56,866 nucleotides of DNA from an uncultured Thermoleophilia bacterium (GTDB lineage Bacteria > Actinomycetota > Thermoleophilia > Miltoncostaeales > Miltoncostaeaceae), in contig CALIKX010000013.1 of assembly GCA_938017905.1 (NCBI GenBank), positions 1 through 56,866 on the forward strand, written 5' to 3'. Shown piece after piece: positions 25,176 to 33,228 of the stretch (the first letter of the stretch is position 1; every line of letters starts with the position of its first letter). The notes under the pieces were generated by a model, which was not told the origin of the DNA, did no database searches, and saw only the letters and a list, made by a program, of their open reading frames with translations. Position numbers and translations under genes: made by a program.

Positions 25176-25191
25176 GCGGCCGGACGGGCCC

Positions 25192-27090
25192 ATGATCGGT
25201 CGGCGCGGCTCCGTGGTGATCGCGCTCGCCGCCGCCGCGACGCTGGCGCTGCCCCTCGCCGCCGCGGCACAGCAGGCGCCGGGGCCGGGCATTGCGGTCA
25301 CCACGCCATCCGAGGCGCTCGCCGCCGCGGGGGGCGTCATCGACGGGGTGGCCGAAGGCGCGGCCGACCTGCGCGAGCAGGTAGCGGGCCGCGACCAGAC
25401 CGACCGGGCGGACACGCCGTACTCCCCGGCCCTCTCGCGCGATGAGGCCATCTCGCTGGCGGAGGCCGACCCGCGCCTGGCCGCATGGGTGGCCGACCAC
25501 CCCATCCGGCGGACCACCGCCGAACTGCAGGAGAAGGACCGCCGCTGGAAGGTCTCGTTCGTGGGTGGCACCGCCGATGACGAGGCGGTCGAGGCCGAGG
25601 TGTACGTCGCGGACGAGACCGGCGACATCGCCGAGGTGCGGACCGGGCCACAGGTGGCCTGGATGATGGCCCGGGGCTACGAGGGGGCCTTCGGGCGGGC
25701 GGTGAACCGGTGGCGCATCTGGATTCCGCTGTCGCTGGTGTTCCTGCTGGTGCTGCTACCCATCACGCGGCCACGCCACCTGCTCTCCTGGCGCACCCTC
25801 GACCTGCTCGCGCTGCTGTCGTTCACCGTGTCGTGGGCATGGTTCAACGAGGGCGACATCTTCACGTCGGTGCCGCTGCAGTACCCGCCGCTGCTGTACC
25901 TGCTGGCGCGCATGGCATGGATCACGGTGCGCCGGGCACGCGTGCGGCGGGCGACGCCGGATGCCAACCCCGGGGACAGTCCCTCCCCCGGGGGCCCGGG
26001 CCGCGCTCCCGGACTGCCCGGGTGGATGCCGGCGTGGCTGCTGGTCACCGTGCTCATCGTGCTCATGGCCCTGCGCTGGGGCCTGAACGGCCTGAACAGC
26101 AATGTGATCGACGTGGGCTATGCGGGGGTGATCGGCGCCGACCTGATCGTCCATGGCGAGACGCCCTACGGGAACTTTCCCTCGGACTGCGGGCAGTGCG
26201 ACACCTACGGCCCCCTGAACTACCTGGCGTACGTGCCATTCGAGGCCGCCATGCCCTACACGGGGAAGTGGGACGATCTCCCCGCCGCGCACGGCGCCGC
26301 GGTGCTCTTCGACGGCCTCACCCTGCTCGCGCTGCTGGTGCTGGGGTGGCGCCTTGCCGGACGACGCATGGGGCTGACATTCGCCATCGCATGGGCGGCG
26401 TTCCCGTTCACGGCCTTCACGCTGTCGAGCAACTCCAACGACGCCCTCATCGCCGCGTGCGTGGCGTGGGGGCTGGTACTGGCCGCGCGGCCCCTGGGCC
26501 GCGGGGCCATGATCGGGCTCGGGGTGGCCGCGAAGGTCGCCCCGGCGATCCTGGTGCCCCTATGGGCGCGCCACCCGTTCCCGCGCCGCGACCCGGCCTC
26601 CGGGCCCCGGCGCCTGCTGGCCTATCTGGGTGGGCTGGCCCTCGCGGCGCTGCTCACGGGATGGGTGCTGTTCCTCGATGGCACCGACGGCATCCGCGCG
26701 TTCTGGTCGCGCACCATCGGATACCAGGCCGACCGCGAATCACCCTTCTCCATCTGGGGCCAGTACGACGGGCTGCGCCCCGTGCACATCGCGGTGGGCG
26801 TGCTGGTGGTACTGGCGGCGCTGCTGGTGCTCCGGTGGCCCCGCCGCCTGGACATCGTCCAGTGGGCCGCCATCTCGGCGGCGCTACTGATCGGCTTCGA
26901 GTTGGTGCTCACCCATTGGTTCTACCTGTACATCCCGTGGTTCCTCCCCCTGGTGATCCTGGTGGTGGTGCCCGACTGGCCGGACCCGGACCCGCAGCCC
27001 AACCCGCCCGATGGGCGACTGATGGCCGCGACGCGGCGGATGCTCCGACGGGGCTCCCGAAGCGCCGCGCCCGCCGGGGGTGATGCCTGA
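25192..27090 (+). CDS. GT87-like (DUF2029) membrane glycosyltransferase with secreted N-terminal domain
   Basis: A 632-residue protein with two parts. Residues 1-25 are a signal-like hydrophobic segment, and residues about 80-160 form a soluble PepSY-like region (DEAISLAEADPRLAAWV, WKVSFVGGTADDEAVEAEVYVADETG). From about 182 it is polytopic with about ten membrane helices. VIDVGYAGVIGADLIVHGETPYG matches the first external loop of GT87/DUF2029 mannosyltransferases, with the acidic residue expected to act with a polyprenyl-phosphate sugar. THWFYLYIPWFLPL is a typical late segment. A linker near residue 260 contains the 18-nt repeat. It shares the last base of its stop with the next gene. Confidence 0.8.
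   Translation: MIGRRGSVVIALAAAATLALPLAAAAQQAPGPGIAVTTPSEALAAAGGVIDGVAEGAADLREQVAGRDQTDRADTPYSPALSRDEAISLAEADPRLAAWVADHPIRRTTAELQEKDRRWKVSFVGGTADDEAVEAEVYVADETGDIAEVRTGPQVAWMMARGYEGAFGRAVNRWRIWIPLSLVFLLVLLPITRPRHLLSWRTLDLLALLSFTVSWAWFNEGDIFTSVPLQYPPLLYLLARMAWITVRRARVRRATPDANPGDSPSPGGPGRAPGLPGWMPAWLLVTVLIVLMALRWGLNGLNSNVIDVGYAGVIGADLIVHGETPYGNFPSDCGQCDTYGPLNYLAYVPFEAAMPYTGKWDDLPAAHGAAVLFDGLTLLALLVLGWRLAGRRMGLTFAIAWAAFPFTAFTLSSNSNDALIAACVAWGLVLAARPLGRGAMIGLGVAAKVAPAILVPLWARHPFPRRDPASGPRRLLAYLGGLALAALLTGWVLFLDGTDGIRAFWSRTIGYQADRESPFSIWGQYDGLRPVHIAVGVLVVLAALLVLRWPRRLDIVQWAAISAALLIGFELVLTHWFYLYIPWFLPLVILVVVPDWPDPDPQPNPPDGRLMAATRRMLRRGSRSAAPAGGDA
25972..25989 (-). repeat. 18-nt near-palindromic dispersed repeat, copy 2
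   Basis: The plus strand reads GGGGACAGTCCCTCCCCC, the exact reverse complement of 13602-13619. It lies inside the coding sequence of the GT87-like protein, in a Pro/Gly-rich linker between membrane helices. Confidence 0.6.
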
Positions 27091-28361
27091 TGCGCCACGA
27101 CGCCCTGCTGGAGCGGTGGCTGCCGTGGATCATGGGCATCGCCGCCGTGCTGGTGTGGGTGGGCCCCATGCAGTGGGTCAACGCCTCGGTGGCCCAGATC
27201 TCCGACATCCCGGTGTACGAGGAGGCCTACCGCCAGATGTCCGGCGGGGCACTGCCCTACCGGGACTTCGCCCTGGAGTACCCCCCGCTTGCCGCGGCGC
27301 TCTTCTGGTTCGCGGGCGTGCTGCCCGGTGGGTACGCGGCGTCATTCTCGTTCCTCATGATGATCGCCCTGGTGCTCACGGTGGTGCCCGTGACCCTCAC
27401 CGCGCGTGCGCTCGGGCTGAGCACCGCTCGCCAGGCCGCCGCGGGGGTGATCACGGCGTTCATCCCCGTGCTGCTGGGCGGCCTCGTATCCACACGGTTC
27501 GACCTGGTCCTGGCAGCCCTGATCGCGTGGATCCTCTGGGCCGTGGTGACCGACCGCATGACGGCCGCCTGGCTGCTGCTGGGCGCCGCCGTGCTGGTCA
27601 AGCTCGTGCCCCTCGCGTTCATCCCCGCACTGGTGCTGGTGCACGCCCGCAGGCATGGTGGCCGCGATGTCCTGCGCGGCGCGCTGTCCGGGCTTGCCCT
27701 GGTGGCCCTGGTGCTCGTTCCGCTCGCGCTCGTGGCGCCCTCGGGCCTGTGGGACAGCGTGGCCTACCACCTGGACCGCCCCCTGCAGTTGGAGTCCACC
27801 GGATCCGCGTACCTCATGGGGATGCGCCTGCTGGCCGGTATCCCCCTGTCCGTGGACACCTCATTCGGCTCGCAGGGCCTGCAGGGCGACGCACCCGATC
27901 TCATGGCCCTGCTCTCGAGCATCCTGCTGGTGGTGCTGGTGCTGGCCATCGCGCTCACCGTTCAGCGGCTGCTGGTGACGCAACCCCCGTCCGCCGATTC
28001 CGCGATCTTCGTCGCCGGCATCGCGGCCACCGCCGTGGCCCTGCTGGTGGCCGGGAAGGTGCTGTCCCCGCAGTTCCTCGCCTGGATCATCCCCGCAGCC
28101 GTGCTGGTGGGTGGCCGCTTCGGGTGGGGCGCCACCATCACCTCGGCACTGGCTCTGCTGCTCACCCAGTCGTACTTCCCGCAGGCGTACTGGGATCTGG
28201 TGGCGCTGCAGCAACCGGAGATGGGGCTGCTGGTGCTGCGCAATGCGGTGCTGATCGCGCTGCTGGCACTGACATGGCCCCGGCCCGGGATGGAAGAGCC
28301 GTTGCCGGGTGATCCGCCGCGGCAGGGGGTTGGCGCGTCGCCGGGAATGCCGCACCGATGA
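27090..28361 (+). CDS. second GT87-like (DUF2029) membrane glycosyltransferase
   Basis: A 423-residue polytopic protein with roughly ten membrane helices. The segment ISDIPVYEEAYRQMSGGALPYRDFALEYPPL corresponds to the conserved external loop of the GT87 family, with Asp and Glu followed by PYRDF and YPPL. LVSTRFDLVLAALIAW and KLVPLAFIPALVL are family-like helices. It lacks the extra N-terminal domain of its neighbour. The start ATG shares one base with the upstream stop (TGATG) and the end overlaps the deacetylase gene by ATGA, so all three are coupled. Confidence 0.82.
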   Translation: MRHDALLERWLPWIMGIAAVLVWVGPMQWVNASVAQISDIPVYEEAYRQMSGGALPYRDFALEYPPLAAALFWFAGVLPGGYAASFSFLMMIALVLTVVPVTLTARALGLSTARQAAAGVITAFIPVLLGGLVSTRFDLVLAALIAWILWAVVTDRMTAAWLLLGAAVLVKLVPLAFIPALVLVHARRHGGRDVLRGALSGLALVALVLVPLALVAPSGLWDSVAYHLDRPLQLESTGSAYLMGMRLLAGIPLSVDTSFGSQGLQGDAPDLMALLSSILLVVLVLAIALTVQRLLVTQPPSADSAIFVAGIAATAVALLVAGKVLSPQFLAWIIPAAVLVGGRFGWGATITSALALLLTQSYFPQAYWDLVALQQPEMGLLVLRNAVLIALLALTWPRPGMEEPLPGDPPRQGVGASPGMPHR

Positions 28362-29638
28362 CGACCGCGCGAACCACGACCCTGGCCGCACTGGCCATCA
28401 TCGCCAGCGCCGCACCGGCGGCGCTGGCGGGCGCGCCGGTGAACCCCGTCATGACGCCCGTGCAGGTGACGGTTCCCGTGCCCCTGGGGTACGGCGTGGG
28501 TGCGCGCATCGTGCGCGTGTCCGATGGCCGGACGGTGGCCACGCTCGGCCCCGCGACCGGGGCCGCCATCCCCGTGGTGCTGCCCTGGGCGGGAGGGCGC
28601 GGCCCGGGCGGAAGTGGCCCCGTGGTGCCCGATGGCACCTACCGCGTGGAGGGCCTGGCCCCCGACGGTGTGACCCCCCTTCCGGCCGACCCGCCCCTGA
28701 TCGAGGTGGACACCACGCCCCCGGCCCCGATGCTCCGCCCGCCGGCGCCCACGATCCCCGCCAGCACGCGCCGCTCACTGCCGCTGCGCGCGGGAGGCGC
28801 CGCGGAAGTGCGGGCCGTGGTCCGGCGCCCGGGGCGCGACGCCGTGCTGGTCGCAGGCGCATGGAAGCCCGCCGGCGCTGAGATCGTGCTGCCCGCCGCC
28901 CTGCGATCGAAGGGAATCGTGGGCACCGTCGAGGTGACGGTGGAGGGACGCGATGCCGCTGGCAACACGGGCGCGGGCGCGCCGGTGGTGTGGTCCGTCC
29001 AGCCGCGGGGGTCAGGCACCAGGGTGGTGCGCCGGGTGCGCACTGGCCGCCCGCTGGTGGGCATCACCGTGGACGACGGATACGGCCCGCGCGAAGCTGC
29101 ACGCATGATCGCCGCCGCCCGGGACGCCGACGTGACCATCACCTTCTGCTTCAACGCCATCAACGCGCGCATGTGGAACGCATCGCTGCGGTCGGCCATG
29201 CGCGCCGCCGTGCGGTCGGGCCACCTCGATACCTGCAGCCACGGCTACGCACACCGCACCGGCACGGGCACCAGTCGCGCCGCAGGCATCACGGATCTGT
29301 CCCGCAACCGGGGGTTCGACCGGGCCGTGGGAGTGGCCACCGCGCCGTTCTACCGGCCGCCCTACGGGGCATACGGCGCCGGCCTGCTGTCGGCGGCCGG
29401 GGCAACCGGGTACCGCTACACGGTGCTGTGGGATGTCGACACGAACGACTGGCGCGGCCCGAGCGCATCGGCCATCACGCAGCGCGCCGTCGGCGGCGCC
29501 CGGAAGGGGTCGATCATCCTCATGCACACCAAGCCGAACTCCGCGGCCGCGATGCCGGCCATCATCCGGGGACTGAAGGCCAAGGGACTCCGGCCCGTGG
29601 GCCTGGGCGAACTGTTCTCCGCCGGCCGCCCCGCCTGA
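28358..29638 (+). CDS. secreted NodB-type polysaccharide deacetylase
   Basis: A 426-residue exported protein. A signal peptide covers residues 1-24. An Ig-like or FlgD-like module follows (DGTYRVEGLAPDGVTPLP; TVEVTVEGRDAAGNTG). The NodB barrel begins near residue 233: TVDDGY with the two metal/catalytic Asp, SHGYAHRTG with the HxxxH metal pair, FYRPPYGAYG, VLWDVDTNDWRG and IILMHTK with the catalytic His. Such enzymes remove acetyl groups from wall or extracellular glycans, which fits the preceding glycosyltransferase genes. It converges with the spermidine-synthase-like gene. Confidence 0.88.
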   Translation: MTTARTTTLAALAIIASAAPAALAGAPVNPVMTPVQVTVPVPLGYGVGARIVRVSDGRTVATLGPATGAAIPVVLPWAGGRGPGGSGPVVPDGTYRVEGLAPDGVTPLPADPPLIEVDTTPPAPMLRPPAPTIPASTRRSLPLRAGGAAEVRAVVRRPGRDAVLVAGAWKPAGAEIVLPAALRSKGIVGTVEVTVEGRDAAGNTGAGAPVVWSVQPRGSGTRVVRRVRTGRPLVGITVDDGYGPREAARMIAAARDADVTITFCFNAINARMWNASLRSAMRAAVRSGHLDTCSHGYAHRTGTGTSRAAGITDLSRNRGFDRAVGVATAPFYRPPYGAYGAGLLSAAGATGYRYTVLWDVDTNDWRGPSASAITQRAVGGARKGSIILMHTKPNSAAAMPAIIRGLKAKGLRPVGLGELFSAGRPA

Positions 29639-29647
29639 CCGCCCGCC

Positions 29648-29661
29648 GACGCCCCGGCGTC
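29648..29661. terminator. weak hairpin between convergent genes
   Basis: GACGCC and GGCGTC are separated by CC, effectively a 5-bp stem with a 4-nt loop, in the 40-nt gap between the deacetylase and spermidine-synthase-like stops. There is no U-run. The half-site GACGCCCCGGC recurs in the stronger hairpin at 31372-31400. Confidence 0.3.
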
Positions 29662-29678
29662 AGGCACGTAACCGTTCC

Positions 29679-30524
29679 TCAGCGCACGGGCTGATCGGGC
29701 CGGGACTGCGACACGCGTCCCCACAGCGGCGCGAGGCGGGCGAGTTCGTGGGTGGGCGGAACATCGTCGTGAAGCGGGGCGTGCCCCTGGAGCATGCGCC
29801 CGAGCGCCCGGCCCGTCCGTGCCTCCCACGGTGCGTCGTCGCGCGCCAGGGCGCGGCCAAGCGCCTGCGGCGGCAACGGGACATCCGCGGACAGCAGCAG
29901 CACGTTGCCCGAGGTACGGTGCTGAAGAACGGCGGGGTCGGCCACCAGTGCCACCTCGCCCCCGGCATCGCGCATGCCCACGGCCACCGCGCGCGCGAGC
30001 TCCAGCGGCTCGACGTCGATGAGGTTCATCGCGTGCAGCCCGCCCGGCCGCAGCACGCGCCGGACATCCTCCATGAACTGCGCGGTGGACAGCGCATGCG
30101 GGGCCATCAAGCCGACGAAGGCATCCACCACCACCAGGTCCAGCGAGGAATCGGGCAGGGCGGCAATGGCTGCGCGGCCATCGCCGATCTCCACCTGCAG
30201 GCGGGGGACCTCGTCGAGCATGAGGTGGTCGCGCGACGCCTGCACCACGCCCCCGTCGCGCTCCACCACCCGGACACGCGCGCGGCGGCGGGTTGCCGTG
30301 ACGTACCGCGCCAGCGTGCATGGGCCGCCACCCACCTGCAGGACGTCCAGCGACTCGCCCGGCGGGAACACCGCGTCGATCACCCCCACCAGATGGCGCA
30401 GATACTCGAACGCGATGCGCGTGGGATCGGCCAGGTCCACGTGCGAGGCCTCCACGCCATCCATGAGCAGCAGGCGGCCCCCGGGGTGCGCCGGGTCGCG
30501 GTCGGGCCGGATCTCCAGAGTCAC
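29679..30524 (-). CDS. spermidine synthase-like methyltransferase-fold protein
   Basis: A 281-residue protein with the Rossmann-like fold of spermidine synthases. LLLMDGVEASHVDLADPTRIAFEYLRHLV matches the N-terminal substrate region, LQVGGGPCTLARYV the nucleotide-binding Gly loop, VRVVERDGG the acidic end of strand 2, and DLVVVDAFVG the active-site Asp. Many actinobacterial relatives are of unproven function and may not make polyamines. GTG 30524 is the best standard start but has no clear ribosome-binding site; the frame stays open back to the end of the SDR gene, so the start is uncertain. It lies 38 nt behind the SDR gene. Confidence 0.75.
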   Translation of the reverse strand: MTLEIRPDRDPAHPGGRLLLMDGVEASHVDLADPTRIAFEYLRHLVGVIDAVFPPGESLDVLQVGGGPCTLARYVTATRRRARVRVVERDGGVVQASRDHLMLDEVPRLQVEIGDGRAAIAALPDSSLDLVVVDAFVGLMAPHALSTAQFMEDVRRVLRPGGLHAMNLIDVEPLELARAVAVGMRDAGGEVALVADPAVLQHRTSGNVLLLSADVPLPPQALGRALARDDAPWEARTGRALGRMLQGHAPLHDDVPPTHELARLAPLWGRVSQSRPDQPVR

Positions 30525-30562
30525 GTAGTCCGCGGCGATCGGGTATGCGGGCGCGGGGGGGA

Positions 30563-31351
30563 TCAGCGGAGCAGGAGCCCCCCGTCCACCACCACCTGGC
30601 TGCCGGTCATGTATCCCGACATCGGCACGGCCAGGAAGAGCACGGCGCGGGCGATGTCGTCGGGGTCGCCCATGCGCTGCAGCGGAACGCGCTCGGCGAA
30701 GGCCGCGACGGCCTCGTCGGTGCCGGCGCCCATCTCCCGCACGCCTTCCGTCAGCACGCCCCCGGGCGCGACGGCGTTCACGCGGATGCCGTGGGGCGCC
30801 AACTCCAGGGCGACGTTCTTCGTGAACCCCCACATGCCGTGCTTGGAGGCGTCGTAGTGGGCCAGGCCCACCATGGACGGGTGCAGGGCATCCACCGAGG
30901 TGACATTGACGATGCTTCCGCCCCTGCCCTGCTCCACCATGGCGAGCGCAGCCTCCCGGGTGCACAGGAAGGCTCCCCGCAGGTTGACCGACACCACGCG
31001 ATCGAAGTCGGCGGTGGCCATCTCCAGCACCGGTCGCATCGGGAAGATCCCGGCATTGTTCACCAGTACGTCCAGCCCGCCCATCTGCTCGCCGCAGGCC
31101 CGGACGAGGGTCTTCACATCGGCCTCGTCCGATACATCCGCGGGAGCGGCCTCGGCCGTGCCCCCGGCGGCACGTATGGCCTCGGTCACCTGCAGCGCCG
31201 CCTCGGCGTCGAGGTCGGCCACCGCCACCGCGGCGCCGGCCTCGGCCAGCCGCATGGCGATGGCGCGTCCGATGCCCCGCCCGGCTCCGGTGACCAGGGC
31301 CACCCTGCCGTCCAGCCTCATCAGGTGCGTGATGGATTCGTTCCCGGTCAT
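30563..31351 (-). CDS. short-chain dehydrogenase/reductase
   Basis: A 262-residue classical SDR. TGAGRGIGRAIA near residue 22 is the dinucleotide-binding loop, with ADLD at the end of strand 2 suggesting NAD preference. NNAGIF, the catalytic Ser in NVTSVDALHP, and YDASKHGMWGFTK with Tyr and Lys are all present, as are VNAVAPGGV and the C-terminal YMTGSQVVVDGGLLL. The substrate cannot be named. ATG 31351 is used; an internal ATG ten codons on is possible. It follows the transhydrogenase terminator and precedes the spermidine-synthase-like gene. Confidence 0.87.
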   Translation of the reverse strand: MTGNESITHLMRLDGRVALVTGAGRGIGRAIAMRLAEAGAAVAVADLDAEAALQVTEAIRAAGGTAEAAPADVSDEADVKTLVRACGEQMGGLDVLVNNAGIFPMRPVLEMATADFDRVVSVNLRGAFLCTREAALAMVEQGRGGSIVNVTSVDALHPSMVGLAHYDASKHGMWGFTKNVALELAPHGIRVNAVAPGGVLTEGVREMGAGTDEAVAAFAERVPLQRMGDPDDIARAVLFLAVPMSGYMTGSQVVVDGGLLLR

Positions 31352-31371
31352 GCCGTAGTGGTACCAAACGA

Positions 31372-31400
31372 CGACGCCCCGGCGGATGGCCGGGGCGTCG
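31372..31400 (-). terminator. hairpin terminator of the pnt operon
   Basis: A 12-bp perfect stem, CGACGCCCCGGC against its reverse complement, closes a 5-nt loop, 38 nt after the pntB stop. In the minus direction it is followed by TCGTTTGG, a short T-rich stretch. It separates pntB from the SDR gene. Confidence 0.75.
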
Positions 31401-31438
31401 CATGGAACAACCGGGGCGCAGCGAGGCGCCGGAACCGG

Positions 31439-32899
31439 TCAGACGTTGATCGAGTCGCGGTTGCCCGAGACCTCGGTGATGAGCTCGCCCATGACGTCCT
31501 TGGCGTCGCCGAACACCATGAGGGTCTTCTCGTTGAAGAAGAGTTCGTTCTCGACGCCGGCGAAGCCCGGACGCATGGAGCGCTTGACCACCATGACGGT
31601 GGCCGCCTTGTCGACATCAAGGATCGGCATGCCGTAGATCGGGCTGCTCTGGTCGTGACGCGCGGCCGGGTTCACCACGTCGTTCGCGCCCAGCACCAGC
31701 ACCACATCGGCCTGCGGGAACTCGGGGTTGATCTCCTCCATGTCGATCAACTGCTCGTACGGCACGTTCGCCTCGGCCAGCAGCACGTTCATATGCCCCG
31801 GCATGCGGCCCGCCACCGGGTGGATCGCATACTTGACCTCCACGCCCTCCTTGCCCAGTGCGTCGGCCAACTCGCGCACCTTGTGCTGGGCCTGGGCGAC
31901 GGCCATGCCGTAACCCGGGACGATCACCACGAGGCGCGCCATCTTCAGCAGGTCCCCGGCCTCGTCGAACGACGCCGACCGGATGGACCCGGCCTCCTGG
32001 TCGCCCGCGGCCTGCTCGGCGGAACCGAACGCCCCGAACAACACGTTGCGGAACGATCGATTCATGGCGCGGCACATGATGATCGAGAGGATCAGGCCCG
32101 ACATGCCGTCGAGGGCACCCGCCACGATGAGCAGGTTGTTCGACAGCACGAATCCGAGCAGCGCCGCCGCGATGCCGGCGTAGGAGTTGAGCAGCGCGAT
32201 GACCGTCGGCATGTCGGCGCCGCCGATCGGGATGATCAGCAGGATGCCGAACGCCAGGCCCGCGACGATGATCACGGGGATGGCCCACATCTGCGTGGGG
32301 TCGATGACCAGTGCGATCACACCGGCCACGGCCACCGCCAGCACGGCGAAGTTGAGCGTCTTCTGCAGCGGGAAGGTGATGGGCCGCTGCGCGAGCCACT
32401 TGACCTCCTGCAGCTTCCCGGCCGCCATCAGCGAACCGGTGAAGACCAGCGACCCCAGCACGATCTCGATGCCGAGCACGGCCATGACGAACCAGCCGAT
32501 GTCGGGCTGGTTCTCGTAGAACTTGGCGATACCCACGAGGCCGGCGGCCAGGGCGCCGAAGGCATGCGACAGCGCGATGCGCTGCGGCATGGCGGTCATC
32601 GGCACCAGCAGGCCCAGCGGCACGCCGATGGCGGCACCGATGAGCATCGCGATGGCGATGTAGATGTAGCCGGTGGTGGTGATGACCGGCAGGAGCAGCG
32701 TGCCGATGATGGCCAGCACGAAGCCGATCTCGCCGGCGAAGATGCCCTTGCGCGCCGTCTTGGCGTCGCTCATCCACTTCAGCGAGAGCACGAAGCCCAC
32801 TGCGCCCACCAGGTACAGCAGGCTGATGATGACGTAGCGGACCGTGTCGGTGTCGGGATCGACGAAGAACGACGAGGCCATGGGGAGGAACGTGCTCAT
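31439..32899 (-). CDS. pntB: proton-translocating NAD(P) transhydrogenase subunit beta
   Basis: PntB carries membrane domain II and the NADP(H)-binding domain III of transhydrogenase, which uses the proton gradient to drive hydride transfer from NADH to NADP+. The 486-residue protein has about nine membrane helices in residues 20-270, then a soluble domain: VVIVPGYGMAVAQAQHKVREL, KYAIHPVAGRMPGHMNVLLAEANVPYE, VLVLGANDVVNPAA and VKRSMRPGFAGVENELFF. These are the family's NADP-site motifs. ATG 32899 overlaps the stop of the small alpha subunit gene by ATGA. Confidence 0.95.
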   Translation of the reverse strand: MSTFLPMASSFFVDPDTDTVRYVIISLLYLVGAVGFVLSLKWMSDAKTARKGIFAGEIGFVLAIIGTLLLPVITTTGYIYIAIAMLIGAAIGVPLGLLVPMTAMPQRIALSHAFGALAAGLVGIAKFYENQPDIGWFVMAVLGIEIVLGSLVFTGSLMAAGKLQEVKWLAQRPITFPLQKTLNFAVLAVAVAGVIALVIDPTQMWAIPVIIVAGLAFGILLIIPIGGADMPTVIALLNSYAGIAAALLGFVLSNNLLIVAGALDGMSGLILSIIMCRAMNRSFRNVLFGAFGSAEQAAGDQEAGSIRSASFDEAGDLLKMARLVVIVPGYGMAVAQAQHKVRELADALGKEGVEVKYAIHPVAGRMPGHMNVLLAEANVPYEQLIDMEEINPEFPQADVVLVLGANDVVNPAARHDQSSPIYGMPILDVDKAATVMVVKRSMRPGFAGVENELFFNEKTLMVFGDAKDVMGELITEVSGNRDSINV

Positions 32900-33228
32900 G
32901 CGCCCGCCTCCGCCTCGGCCGGCTCAGGCTTCTTCTTCTGCCGCGGCTTGAACATCTTCAGCATCTTGTCGGTGATGAGGAAGCCACCCACCACGTTGAT
33001 CATCGACGCGATCACGGCGATGAAGCCGAGGATGGTGGAGTACGTGGAGTACTGACCGCCAAGCACCACGATGGAGCCCACCAGCGAGATCGCCGAGAGG
33101 GCGTTGGTGAGCGCCATGAGCGGCGTGTGCAGCAGGCGCGGGACGCGCCGGATGGTCTCGAAGCCCAGGAAGCCCGCGAGGGCGAACACGAAGAGCCCCG
33201 TCATGATGAATTCGGTGCTGACGTTCAC
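32896..33228 (-). CDS. pntAb: transhydrogenase small membrane alpha subunit (PntAb)
   Basis: A 110-residue protein with three membrane helices, corresponding to the C-terminal membrane part of E. coli PntA that is separate in split-subunit transhydrogenases. VPRLLHTPLMALTNALSAI is the conserved first-loop motif, and ILGFIAVIASMINVVGGFLITDKML completes the core. A basic stretch then a Pro/Ala/Glu tail ends the protein. GTG 33228 overlaps the pntAa stop by GTGA. Confidence 0.92.
   Translation of the reverse strand: MNVSTEFIMTGLFVFALAGFLGFETIRRVPRLLHTPLMALTNALSAISLVGSIVVLGGQYSTYSTILGFIAVIASMINVVGGFLITDKMLKMFKPRQKKKPEPAEAEAGA

Noticed and set aside
29679-31351. single long 574-residue minus-strand fusion of SDR region and spermidine-synthase-like protein
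   Set aside because: The upstream part of that frame is a shadow; the SDR is clearly read in another frame and stops at 30563.
30545-33055. 836-residue open frame on the plus strand
   Set aside because: It is the antisense shadow of the SDR and transhydrogenase genes: it is His/Arg/Gln-rich, has no recognisable motif, and crosses a terminator and three well-supported genes.
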